Shown here piece after piece: positions 49,776 through 62,200 of a DNA stretch of 64,000 bases (its first letter is position 1; every line of letters starts with the position of its first letter). The notes beneath the pieces are model-generated. The model had not been told where the DNA came from and did not search any database. It saw only the letters and a list, made by a program, of their open reading frames with translations. This DNA comes from Carnegiea gigantea (lineage: Eukaryota; Streptophyta; Magnoliopsida; Caryophyllales; Cactaceae). The stretch is from NCBI GenBank assembly GCA_029747015.1, contig JAKOGI010003172.1, forward strand, positions 1 through 64,000, given 5' to 3'. The position numbers and the translations under genes were made by a program.

Positions 49776-52704
49776 AGTAATAGCCCGACTATAAATCATA
49801 TTTATTTATTTGATTAAGTCGTATAGTTATTTTTTTCCTCTCACATTTAATTATCGCATTTAATCATCTCGATTGAAAAATTTTCGTTTGGGCCCCTACT
49901 GTGCAATTCGAATTTTAATTATCATAAAATTTCGAGTGAATCGATAGTAGGCCCTGATAAATATGGTTTAAGAGATTAAATTATTTTTCATAGTATCACA
50001 AAAACTTAATTTTGAGCTATGAAAATTTCAATCGCATAAAGTGTATTTTTCGGGCCCAAACTCATTTAGGCCCAATTCCGACCCAACAAGATATTACTTC
50101 ATTTTACTTGACTAGGCACTATTGAATGTGTTTAATTTTCATTCGCTTAAACTACTTTTGCTAGATATGAACTCACCCAAGTAAAACTTAGATCATTTTC
50201 AACCAAGTAAAAGGTTCAAAATATCAAGCAACACTCCTCTTTCTCTCTCCTGCTTTTTCTAGTTCAAAGTGAGTAAACCCTAACTCTATCTTGTTGATTT
50301 TTAGTTTTGATTCTTATTTGTGTTGGTTTTGGTTGTTGATCATGTTGGATTGGTAGAATCAAGGATTATTTTGATGTTTTTAATTGATTGGATAAGCTTG
50401 AAGCATGCTAGGGTTGAGGGGTGTCCATGATCATGCAAGTTTAAGTTAAGGTGTTGGATTTTGATTGTTTTATCTTTGATTTGATAATCTTTAAACCTAT
50501 TGATGATGATGATGGTGCATCCGGTCATCTTGAGATGGGATACCGATGCTTTATGTTGGACATAACCTAGGGTTTGGTGATTATGCATAGTTTGGATTAT
50601 TATTCACATCATGTTATTTGTATAAACCTTGGTGTAAAATGAACCTTGGATGTGTTTTAAATTGGAAAAAAAAAAAGGCTTGGTGGGATTTTTGCATGAA
50701 AGGGGTGAATTATGGAAATTCCCCAATTGATTTAAAAGTGGTTCATTTGCTCATTTATGCAAGCAAAGGTGATTATGGGTGTGTTTGGAGTGATTTTGTA
50801 AAGAGAGGAATTGAAGGACATATGTAAAGATAATTATAAATTATTTTCATGTAAAATGGTTATGTAAGATGATGAGAAGAACCAAGTATTGTTTACTGAT
50901 CTTAAGGACTTATTTCAGAGGGAAATCATGTGGCATACAAGGGGTGAAAACACAGACAGTAGGCTGTGAACAGACTAAAAATAGGGGTCTGTGTACGAGC
51001 AAATTGGTACTATTTGGGCAGTCAAAAAATTGTGATTTTTTGTGGGTAGATAGATCAATGAGTTATCTTCCAAATGCCTTTTGAATCACCTCATTTTGAG
51101 TTCTGTGGAAAAAGTTATGGCTGTTTTATTAAGACTATGCAGGGTAGACCTGAGCTATGTATAGTTGCGATTAAGCCCAATTTTAAGAACCATGTTGTAG
51201 TTGGATTTTGCACTGTGAATCAAAGTGTTACAGGATTTCTTAAACTTTTCATATTGGGATTGTAGGTCTCAATTTGAGGTCAAGAGTGAAAGATATGAAT
51301 TTTCTAAGGTGAACCTTGAAAGGGTATTAAAATATCGAGAGATGGTAGTAATGTAGGAGCTTAATCAAAAGTTTCTAAATAATTATAGTTATTGTGAAGA
51401 AAATGCAAAGTTTAGAGAGTTCAATAAGTTAAATGAGTATGAGAATGAAATTTGAGAAATGGAGAGAATTAAGACTTAAGAACAGTGGTTATCGAGCATA
51501 GTTGGTGTGATTCATTACATTCCTCTTGGCCTTAAACCTTTATTATCTATCTCAGAAATATCAAAAAACCCATCTTCCATTTGTAACCATCAAAGCCTTC
51601 CATTTATAATCCCAATTATTCTATTTTGATCAATTTTGCTACACACTATTTTACCTTGAGTTAAATTGCCTTAGCTTGTTTGGTTTTCAAATCATGTTGG
51701 TGTAACTCATATTATATTGAATTACTTGTGTTATAAATGTCTTTTGATTATCAAATTTCTACTAAAGTTACAAATTATGGGAACGAATACAGTATACTAA
51801 CTCTATATATTTACAATTACATTTTTCAAGCATAATCGGGCCTAGTCTATTGTTTCACATTGTGCGTAAGTATTATAAAGTGAGATTGCATTTTAAAGAC
51901 TTCAGGTATATTCATTGCCTATATCTTTAGAAATCAACACATATTTATCAAAATTATAATATTTCAGTAAGTAAATCAATGGATCAGTTACACAGTGATT
52001 TATCACTTAATCAGTGACCCCGCCAGTTATCATCTATAGGCATTCGCCCTCTAGTTGCCCGCGTGGCTTCAGGCCAGGTCTCCGATTGGTTTGGTAGGTA
52101 TACACTTATCGATAGATCGTAATAGTATTAAGGAGTTCACTATCAGATAATAACTAACAATGCAGTTTACATTCATCTTATTCACTGTTTTAACTTAAAA
52201 TTAATTGCAAAGCGGGCACCTAACCAATTTATGCAGTGATCATTTAACAATATAAGAATACGTGTACTGAGTTTCAGCTCACAGTTCAAAATATTTTCAT
52301 ATTTTGTTTTAGGCAAACACTCAGTAAATCGCCCTCATGCTAACAAGTTAGTCAAAGGGCATGTTAGCGAGTCAGCCGAAGAGAATAAGTAAGGGAAACT
52401 TAGATGAATCAACAGTGATATAGACCATGCATATTTTAGAGCCGTATTTTGTAATCCTCAGTGCATGGAGGTGTAAGCTGTGTGATGAATTGCTTTACTA
52501 CAGTGTATAAACCTTATGTTGGTTAATAAATAAATGCATATGGTTGAAGGTATGCCTAACTATGTTAAGTCTAGTACACTTGCAGCAAGTCTTATCCTAT
52601 TGGGATAGCGATAACGCTCTGGTCATTGGGTTTATTAGTTGTAGTTGAGAGAATTAGAATAATGATTGCAAACAATGAAACATACTTAATTAGGGGGCGT
52701 TACA
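49776..52704 (+). repeat. Solo LTR related to the chromovirus-like element
   Basis: About 2.93 kb, similar in order and sequence to the LTR at 22301-25762. Shared blocks include the start (AGTAATAGCCCGACT), 'GAATCGATAGTAGGCC', a 'CAGTTATCATCTA' plus 'GGCTTCAGGCCA' block (about 52020-52080), and the end AGGGGGCGTTACA. No primer site or internal region follows, so it is a solo LTR. A target-site duplication is not clear (ATAGC against ATATA). Open frames inside are not genes. Confidence 0.75.
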
Positions 52705-53922
52705 ATATATAGTAAACAACTCTTCGGGAATGAAGCTACCAACGGTGACATGATTCTAGCTTGCATGTCACTAAAATCAACATATCTGCCCTCCAAAAGT
52801 ATCTGGATGGCACCCAAATGATCTTAATTGCATTTGTAATTTGGTAATTTTGGGGATGCAATTATGGGGGAAGAAGGTGTGGTCCGAATTTATCGGAGCA
52901 TGCAGAGAAGGTGAAGGTATGCGTTGTGGAGAAGGTGGAGGTATGCGTTGTGGTTTGATTTTTTTTTTTTTTTTTTTTGAAGATGATGTTGTTTGTTTGT
53001 ATGATTTGTGAATATATGTGGACTTTCTCGTAATCTATGCGCTCTACTTTCTCTCTCACATATATGATCCCCATTTGGAGGGTTAATTTGGAAAAAAAAA
53101 GTGATTAGCATTTGTGGGATTCCATCATTCTCCAGAAATATCTTTATCTGAATTCGATTGGGTTACTGACATTAAATACAATTGGGTAATGGATATTATT
53201 TGTGATGATTTTGATGAGGTTGCACATGTTCTGTAACTTTATCTATTGTTGATGTTGGTGTCATATCTTTCTTCATTGGTTTTGATCGTATAGCAGAGGT
53301 AAAGGAAGAGGGTTTGTAGACATGGAATGAGATCATCAACAACCAACAGGTGGAGGTCCACATTGTGTTGGTGGTGGAAGTTCAAACCGAAGCGATGTTC
53401 TTAGTGACTATTGTGAGTACTGCCTAAACTTATTTCTTCAATTCTTTCTTGGTATGTCAAGTGGAAAATCTAATTTGAATATGAGATTTGCTGTCCCACT
53501 ATGATGACACTCAAGTTCATTAATCATATTGCTGGAAGTGGAATATATATTGTTATGTAAAATCTTGTAACGGCCACATTAGCTTTGGATGGATAATGTG
53601 AACATTTTTGCTCAACTGTGTAGCTTTGGATGGATAATGTGAGCATTTTTGCTCAATTGTGTACATGTATATGTTCATGAAGAGTGCAATTATTTCATTT
53701 ATAGGTATGTAGTGAATTATACTTGCTATGTTTAAGTGAATTCAGTCATAGCAGTGAAGGGAGACGAATAAAAGTATGTGATGAGTTTATGTAGAATGGT
53801 GAATAATAGAAGATGTGGAGCACAACTAATAAATCTGTATGCATATTGGTTAACGGCAGATAGAATGTAATTAGTTGGTACCTTAAAATAATTGGTGGAA
53901 ATTTGTGAGTAATATATTGAAC
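52705..53922. other. Intergenic DNA, function unknown
   Basis: Contains an open - strand stretch at about 52715-52815 reading 'LLEGRYVDFSDMQARIMSPL' that I cannot assign, a 21-base T run near 52960, and a 41-bp tandem duplication at 53580-53661. No gene can be supported. Confidence 0.5.
53580..53661. repeat. 41-bp direct tandem duplication
   Basis: Two copies of a 41-bp unit starting TAGCTTTGGATGGATAATGT, differing at two positions. Confidence 0.9.
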
Positions 53923-54750
53923 TTCAGATCTGCGACAGAATGACAGCTAATGTAAGTGGTGAAGGGAGCATATTAATGCAAATTAAACCCATAATCTAGT
54001 CGAGTTAATTGCGATGGAAGAAATCGGCATAAAGTTAGAACCTTGAATTATAATAATCAGGCTAAAGTTGAAATTTGCAGTAGAATGATAGGCAGAATAA
54101 CTGCTTCAGGATACACATCAATTTTGGAATTCATAACCTATAATGGATTGAAACAATACCTTAAGTTGCATGGCACGGACCTTGAATTCAGATCTAGAAT
54201 AGAACGACAACTAGTGTAAGTTGTGAAGGGAGCATATTAATGCAAATTAAACCCATAACTAGTCAAGCTAATTGCGATGGAAAAAATCGGTATAAAGTTA
54301 AAACCTTTGAATGATAATAATCAAGCTGAAGTTGAAATTTGCAGTAGAATGATAGGCAGAATAATTGCTTTAGGGTACACATCAATTTTGTAATTCATAA
54401 CCCATGATGAATTGAAATTAATACCTTAAGATTTGTATATCAAGGACCTTGAAAGGTAGTTGACGTCAGGGTCGTGTGAATTGAGAATGGAGGCAGCCGA
54501 AGAAACTGTAATATGGAAAAATATGAGTTGTTAGGCTATAGAGGTAAGACTCCAATAGTTCAAGAATGGGTGGTTTAATCCTACTATTAAGGGATGTGGG
54601 TGAGATTGGAACGTTATGTTAATTTTTTTAAAATAATATAGGGTGACTTAAACTCTGTTTTTTTTTTTAATTTTAAAATGAGGTGGTTGAGTCCCAATGA
54701 CTAACGTGAGCTATATTTTAGAGGAGTGCTGGTGTTGCAGTTTTGATTTT

Positions 54751-55124
54751 TCTATATAGCTATATATAAAATTAAGTGACTTTATACATTTTTGCCAAGT
54801 GTCATAACTTTATTGGTTAGGTTATTAATTACTATTTAAATTCATTTTGCGTGTTTTAACATGTATACAATTCTTTTTTTTTTTAATATACTCCACAAGA
54901 CCTTTCATCATTTTCTTGATCAATTACTTAGAAATGTCATTAATAAACATTTACTTGCATATTTAAAAATAACATATATGTAAACATAAAAAAGTTAGTA
55001 GATACAGAGATTCTTTAACTAATAAAATAAATCTAAATAATGAAAACAGTGTTATTATGAATTATTTATAATTTTGGACCTTGGCATATTGTTAACCTCA
55101 GCCCTTGCGTCGCAAGAGGAATAG
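54751..55124 (+). mobile_element. Candidate non-autonomous Helitron inside repeat unit B1
   Basis: Present in B1, absent from B2 and B3 at the same place. Begins TCTATATAGCTATATATAAA, a typical Helitron 5' end. Near the 3' end is a perfect palindrome CTTGCGTCGCAAG (55104-55116) followed by AGGAATAG and T; the last four bases may be a mutated CTAG. No target duplication, as expected for Helitrons. Confidence 0.55.
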
Positions 55125-56886
55125 TTCTATTTTTCCTCAAGTTGAGGTGCCAGTAATATCACTTTGCAGTTGTAGTAGTTGTATTTTCTTGGTTTTCCAC
55201 TTCTTAACAACAGTTATATATCTGGTGTAGATCTCTATAATCAAGGGACTTTCTTTTCTTGTTTTTAATCTTTTTCACACATTTAGAATGGAGTAGTTGT
55301 ACTATGATAATAAATGTTCAAATTTAGGTCAGCTAATCCTAAAAGAGACATGGGTAATGGACAGTATATCAAGTATTTTAAAATTTAAAATTATTAGTGG
55401 TATATATCTTTGGCAGGATTGCATCAGATTTTAGGATTGTCAACTTCCTCAACAGTGAACACCTTACCAACTTTTACACTTATAGTATAAAGATAACCCG
55501 TGATGGACTGAAATTAGTACCTTAAGGTTAGTATGACAAGGACCTTGAATTCAGATCTGCAACAGAATGACAGCTAGTGTAAGTGGTGAAGGGAGTACAT
55601 TAATGCAAATTAAACCCATAATCTAGTTGAGTTAATTGCAAAGGAAAAAATCAGTGTAAAGTTGGAACCTTTAAATGATCATAATAAGGCAGAATTTGAA
55701 ATTTGCAGTAGAATGATAAGCAGAATAATTGTTTAGGATACACATCAATTTTGTAATTCATAACCCATGATGGATTGAAATTAATACCTTAAGATTTGTA
55801 TGGCAAGGACCTTGAATTCAGATCTACAACAGAATGCTAGCTAGCATAAGTGGTGAAGGGAGCATATTAATGCAAATTAAAACCATAATGCAGTCGAGTT
55901 AATTGCGATGGAAAAAGTCGGTATAAAGTTAGAAACTTTGAATGAGAATAATCTAGGCTAAAGTTGAAATTTGTAGTAGAATGACAGGCAGAACAACCGA
56001 TTGAGGGCACACATCAATTTAGTAATTCATAACCCATGATGAATTGAAATTAATACCTTAAGATTTGTATGGCAAGGACCTTGAAGGGTAGTTGACATCG
56101 GGGTCGTGTGAACTGAGAATGGAGGCAGCTGAAGAAACTATTATGTGGAAAAATATGAGTTGCTGGATTGTAGAGGTAAGACTTCAACAATCCAAGAATG
56201 GGTGGTTTAATCCTGCTATTAAGGGATGTGGGTGAGATTGGAACGTTATGTTATTTTTTTAAATAATGTAAGGTGATTTAAATTCTGCTTTTTTTTTTAA
56301 AATATAAGGTGGTTCAGCCGCAATGACTGACATGAGCTATATTTTAGGGGAGTGATGATGTTGCAGTTTTGATTTTTTTTTTTAACTGAAATTGAGGTGT
56401 CAGTAATATCACTTTGTAGTTGTCGTAGTTGTATTTTCTTGGTTTCCACTTTCCTAAAAGCAATTATATATCTGTTGTAGATCTCTATCATCAAGGGATT
56501 CTCTTTTCTTGTTTAATTTTTTTTTTTCCACACATTTAGGATGCAGTAGTTGTAGTTCGATAATAACTGTTCAAATTTAGGTTAGTTAATCTTGAAAGAG
56601 ACGTGAGTAATGGAAAGCATATCAAGTATTTTAACATTAAAATTATTAGTGGTATATATTTTTGGCGGGATTGCACTAAATTTTATGATTGTCTGTTTCC
56701 TCAACAATGAATACCTTACCCACTTTTACACATATAGTATAAACATAACTTATGATGGATTCAAATTAATACCTTAATATTTATATGACAAGGACATTGA
56801 ATTCAGATCTGCAGCAGAATGACAGCTAGTGTAAGTGGCGAAGGGATCACATTAATACAAATTAAACCCATAATCTAGTCGACTTA

Positions 56887-57590
56887 GGGCCTGTTCTTTT
56901 CGTGGGTCAATTGCAATTTACCAACCTCAACCCACTTCAACCCACTTCAACCTATTTCAACCTACTTCAATCCACTTGAAAAAAAATAACCAATTTCAAC
57001 CCACTTCAACCTACCTCAACTTACTTCAACCCACTTCAACCAATTTCAACCCATCCCCTTCATAATTTTAATAATTTGTAAAGTATCATGTGAGATTTAA
57101 TCATTCTTGCACCAAAAAGTTCACTATACTACTTTTTTGTAAATTATCGTACTTTGGAATTGCTTTATTTTTGTATTTTTCTAATTTTTTATTTTTTATT
57201 TTTAAATTTTTAAATTTTTAAATTTTTAAATTTTAATTTTTAATTTTTTGTATTTAATTTTTTGTATTTTTTAATTTTTTAATTTTTTATTTTTAAATTT
57301 TAGTTTTTTATTTTTCAATTTTTAAATTTTATTTTTTGTATTTAATTTTTAATTTTTAATTTTTAATTTTTTAATTTTTTGTATTTAATTTTAATTATAA
57401 TTTTTTAATTTTTTAAATTTTTTATTTTTTTATTTTTTATATTTCATTTTTCATTTTTTATTTTTTATTTTTTATTTTTTATTATTGTATTTTTGTATTT
57501 TCTAATTTTTTATCTTTTTAGTTTTATTCCAAACAGAAGCTATAGAAAATTCCAAAAAAATTAAAAATAAAAAATAAAAAAATAAAAAAT

Positions 57591-57627
<37 letters not shown>

Positions 57628-57884
57628 AAAAAGAATAAACAAAAATTCCACAAAATTTCGATAACTTCATAAATTATTACACATTAATTACATTCTCATT
57701 ATTTTAACCCACTTCTACCCACCACATAAAAAATATATCAACTTCAACCCACTTCAACCTACATCAACCCACTTCAACCTACTTTAACCTATTTCAACTC
57801 ACTTCAAAAAAAAAATACCAACTTTAACCTACCTCAATCTACTTCAACGTACTTCACCTTTTTACCCACGAAAAGAACAGACCC
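56887..57884. mobile_element. MITE, PIF/Harbinger-like (family 2, third copy)
   Basis: 998 bp. Terminal inverted repeats GGGCCTGTTCTTTTCGTGGG and GGGTCTGTTCTTTTCGTGGG differ at one base. Target-site duplication TTA (56884-56886, 57885-57887). The empty site GAGTTAATTGCGATGG is present in sister A units (near 54003 and 55899). The interior has CCCACTTCAAC-like decamer arrays at both ends and a long T-rich then A-rich core. Confidence 0.92.
57060..57660. repeat. T-rich/A-rich foldback core of the MITE
   Basis: About 370 bp of (A)TTTTT-type sequence is followed by about 100 bp of TAAAAA-type sequence that can pair with it. Confidence 0.8.
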
Positions 57885-58728
57885 TTAATTGCGATGGAAA
57901 AAATCGATACAAAGTTGGAACCTTTGAATGATAATAATCAAGCTGAAGTAGAAATTTGCAATAGAATGATATGCAGAATAGCTGCTTTAGTATACATATC
58001 AATTTTGTAATTCATAACCCATGATGGATTGAAATTAATGCCTTCAGATTTGTATGACAACGACTTTGAAGGGTAGTTGACGTCAGGGTCATGTAAACTG
58101 AGAATGGATGTAGCCGAAGAAACTGTGATGTGGAAAAATATGCGTTGCTGGACTATAGAGGTAAGACTCCAACAGTTCAAGAATGGGTGGTTTAATCCTA
58201 CTATTAAGGGATGTGGTGAGATTGGAGTGTTAGTTTAATTATTTTTTTAAAAATAATATAAGATGATTTAAACTCTGGGGTTTTTTATTTAAAAAAAATA
58301 AGGTGGTTGAGTCCCAGTGACTGACGTGAGCTATATTTTAGGGAGTGCTGATGTTGCAGTTTTTATTTTTATTTTTTTGCCCTAAAGTTGAGGTGTCAGT
58401 AATACAACTTTGCAATTGTAGGAGTTGTACTTCCTTAGTTTTCCACTTTCCTAAGAGCAGTTATATATCTGGTGTAGATCTCTAAAATCAAGGGACTCTA
58501 TTTTCTTATTTTTTTTCCCCACATTTAGGATGGAGTAGTTGTAGTCTGATAATAACTGTTCAAATTGAGGTTAGTTAATCATAGAAGACACGTGGATAAT
58601 GGAAAGAATATCAAGTATTTTAAATTTTAAAACTATTAGTAGTATATATTTTTAATGGGATTACACCAAATTTTAACATTACCAATTTTTTCAACAGTAA
58701 GTACCTTATCCACTTTTGCACTTAGATA

Positions 58729-59084
58729 GGAGGTATTTGGCAAATAGCTTTTTGAAGAGTTTTTTGCCAAAAAGAGCTTTTTTTGACTAAAATTAGTTCT
58801 TTGATCAAGTAAAAAAGTTAATTTGGGTGTTTAGTGAAAAAGCTTTTTAGAAGAGCTTTTTGGGTCCAAAAAGTTAATTTGAAAAAACTAATTCAATGAG
58901 CTTTTTGGAAGAACTTTTTGAAGAATTAGTTTTTTGTCTCACTACTTTATCAGAATCAGCTAATTTTACTAAATAATTTTTCAACAAATAGCTAATTAAA
59001 ATAGCTAATATAAATAGTTAACTCAAGTAGTTAATAACTAATAGTTAATAATTAACATCTAACAACTGTTTGTTAAACAAGACC
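58729..59084. mobile_element. MITE, PIF/Harbinger-like (family 1, copy 2) in the PPX2 promoter
   Basis: 356 bp. Starts GGAGGTATTTGGCAAATAGC; the other end reversed starts GGTCTTGTTTAACAAACAGT. ATA on both sides (58726-58728, 59085-59087). Sister repeat copies (near 55488 and 56728) keep an uninterrupted 'CACTTATAGTATAAA' region that fits the empty site. It ends 187 bp before the first PPX2 start codon. Confidence 0.75.
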
Positions 59085-59270
59085 ATAGTGTAAAGATTAA
59101 TCCCAATCACCAAAATGATAAATTACATAAAACAGTCGTGGCAGCACGAACAATGCTGTGGGCACTGGGCACCCAAGGCCGAAAGCATCGGTCATTGCCA
59201 CATGAATCCAAGTCCAAGCAGTGAAGGCCGAAGGAAAGGGCAATTTTAGGCCACTTGGGACTTTTGCCAA
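59085..59270 (+). promoter_or_regulatory. PPX2 proximal promoter and 5' leader
   Basis: About 186 bp of single-copy-looking DNA between the MITE and the first start codon. I see no convincing TATA box. Transcription may start in or near this short stretch or inside the MITE; this is inference. Confidence 0.5.
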
Positions 59271-62200
59271 ATGGTATTTCTATCCTTTTTGAACGTCCCA
59301 CCTACTGCACAGTATCGATTACTGCGCAGTTTTCCTACCAAGGCTCACCCTGTCATGGCCAACGCTTCCGAGGGCGATGGTAAACCCAGTAAGTTCGGAG
59401 CACCGCCTTGCTAATTCTTTGAAATTGGCAATTCAGATTTCGTAGAAACTAACTGCTTACATTTTGTTCGTTCTTCGTAGTCTGAATGTCAATAGCAGTA
59501 ACAAGGAATTTCAAGCTTTAATTCACTCGGAAACGTATACCCTTTTGGTTATATAAATCAATATTTCTTGATCAATTTTTCCTTTTGGCGGTACTGTATG
59601 ATTTTAAAAGGGCAAAGAGGAAATGGGCTTTTGTGGGTGGGGGCACCGCTTATGTTACTCAAGGTTTTCCGATGGGACTTGATGGTGACAATAATGTGGA
59701 CTTTGAGGTCCTTAATTGAGTAAAAAATTTAACCTTTTTGCTTGTGAACCCAATTTTCTTGCTTAGGTTTCCATTCTTGGCTTTTGGTAATGCTGTATGA
59801 TTTTTGCGGTCAAACAGAAGTGGGTTTTAGTCAGGGATCTGTGAGATGGTGGTTTCTCACGCAAGCAAGTCGCTCCAGATTTACCGGGAGCCTGAGTGAA
59901 GTACATGTGCCATGTTAAAATTTGCAAAATTTTTGGTAGCTTGCAGAAACTGATGTTCTACTTATATAGTGATTATGATTCTGATTTATCGGTGTTCAGG
60001 TTCTGCTAAGGCTAAGAGAGTTGCTGTTGTTGGTGCTGGTGTCAGGTATTGAAGCTTTGAATTTTTAGAGAAATTTGGGTCTATGGATGGTCTGATTTCG
60101 GCAATGCAAGCAGGGAATTCTCTTTGTCAATTTTTTTTTTTTTTTTTTTTTTTTGGGGGGAGGAGTTTAGTTGAATTTTCAATTGCCATAATATCTCATG
60201 TCTGATATTTAGCTCAAAATGTATTCTTTTTCCCTGTTTTATACTCTATGCCTCTTTCATTTGTGTGGCTTTGGGTTTGAGGATTGTCTTTTTTTTGGTT
60301 TGAAGTGGACTTGCTGCTGCATATAAGCTAAAATCACATGGGTTGAGTGTGACATTGTTTGAAGCTGATGAAAGAGCAGGTGGAAAAATAAGAACTGTTG
60401 CAAAAGATGGTTTAATTTGGGATGAGGGGGCGAACACTATGGTAAGTCTTCTGATAACAATGTAGATTTTGTGTTCTAGTAGCCATTTGTTCTTGTTTTC
60501 AGTTCAACTAAATGGTGCTCATGTTCTAATGTCCACTTCTGCAGACAGAGAGTGAGATGGCGGTGACAAGTTTGCTTGATAATCTTCAGCTTCGTGAAAA
60601 GCAACAATTTGTAAGTCTTTTCCCCCACTACAATTCTTGGACAACCACTTTTCTCATAATATCAGAAGGGTGCCATTGCCTTATATTATGGTTTTGCAGT
60701 CTTCTTTAAAGGTTGGAATTGCTGTTATATTTATGGTTTGCAGTCCGGTTCACCTCCTTACCTTTACTTGCAAGTCTATCTTTTTGATTTTGTGTTATGA
60801 AGACTTCATATGAACTGTTTATCTTTTTAAACGTTTCTATGCTTTCAGTGAATTTTCTGATTTGGTTACCATGCTACAGCCAATATCACAACACAAAAGG
60901 TATATTGCGAGAGATGGTCTGCCCTTGCTGGTATAGATACCGCCTGCCATTATCATGACTACTGTATTTCCTTCTAGATCTTGAAATGTAATTCTGCATC
61001 CAGGCAACTATTGCCTTTTTCATGCATTCTTCCTTTTCAGTGACAAGTTGCTTGCAATTCTCTACAGATACCTTCAAATCCTATTGCACTATTTGAGAGC
61101 AATATCCTTTCTGCACAATCCAAGGTGGGGTTTTTAAAAATAATTTTCTAATTGTATTTTTATTTTTAAGGCATACTTGATGTAGGACGCTCTAAGAGCA
61201 AACACTGAGAAAATTCACTTAAGAACTTTCACTTTAATTCAATATCGATTCTTATTTATAATCTACCTTCTTGAATTACATAAAGGGATTTATATAATCA
61301 AGATGCTAACTAGTATTAGGAAACCTAAATAATAAGATATAAGCTAGAAAAGGATAAAAATATATAACCTAATATTATCCTAATACACTAGAAAACTAAA
61401 TCTTAATAAAATATCACTAAATATCTTTATTTGGACTCTCCTAAAATATGCTTAAAAATAACCTACGAAAATAATAAAAGAAACCAAAAGATCTCCAATA
61501 TCAAAATATTGTAATTTTCTAAATCTTTTTACCCATTCTTTACTCTTATCCTGCAACATTCTCCCCTGGTTGGAAAAAACTCATCCTCGAGTTTTGAAAT
61601 GCAACAGAATTGAAGATGAAGAAGTCAAAATTGATTTGACTTCAATATAGATTTTTTTAATCTCACTTCTCAGAATATTCTCCAATGATAGTAACCATGT
61701 AAACATCGAATAACGCTCAATCTTCTCAAAAAAGCCCTGCCGAAAGAAAAAGTCAACATGTGCAATAGCTCCTTGGGTCACTCTAGTCTCTCTTGGCAGT
61801 CGGCCCAAATCCGTCCGTACTTGCACATCCTCTTCATTATCTTGGACATCATCTTTGTCAACCTTCTTTTGAAAAGTTTCATCAGTAAGATCTAGAGTGG
61901 ATGATTCCTTTTTAAGTGTCTCATCCACATCAGATTGAGGGTCAACCCAAGGAAGATGACGATTTTCATTATCGGATAACACATTGCATGAAACATTGAT
62001 GTCTAAGACTTGGTGGGGTTTTGTCAGCTCAACTTCTTCTTTGCTAGACTCCTTTTCGAAGATTTTCTCCTTATCGTCCTTTATGAACGCTTGCCTATAG
62101 GTTGCATCAGAGTAGGCGGGATGTTCCTCATCTAAATAACAATTCCGCGGTCTTGTGTAACACCTTGAAGATGAAACTCCATAATCATTAGTGGGAATTC

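Larger units (their letters stand above)
53923..58728. repeat. Higher-order tandem repeat field (A-A-B, A-A-B, A-B)
   Basis: Unit A (about 260 bp) starts near CTTGAATTCAGATCTGCAAC and occurs at about 53923, 54181, 55544, 55810 and 56793. Unit B (about 650-700 bp) starts near GGTAGTTGACGTCAGGGTCG and occurs at about 54446, 56087 and 58072. Order: A-A-B, A-A-B, A-B. B1 carries a 374-bp insertion. The last A carries a 998-bp MITE. Nothing clearly coding. It ends immediately upstream of the MITE in the PPX2 promoter. Confidence 0.85.

Noticed and set aside
50618..51265. Short + strand open frames in the solo LTR
   Set aside because: Not kept in the related LTR at 22301-25762.
59107..59301. - strand open frame over the PPX2 leader
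   Set aside because: Overlaps the PPX2 promoter and first exon, with no family features.
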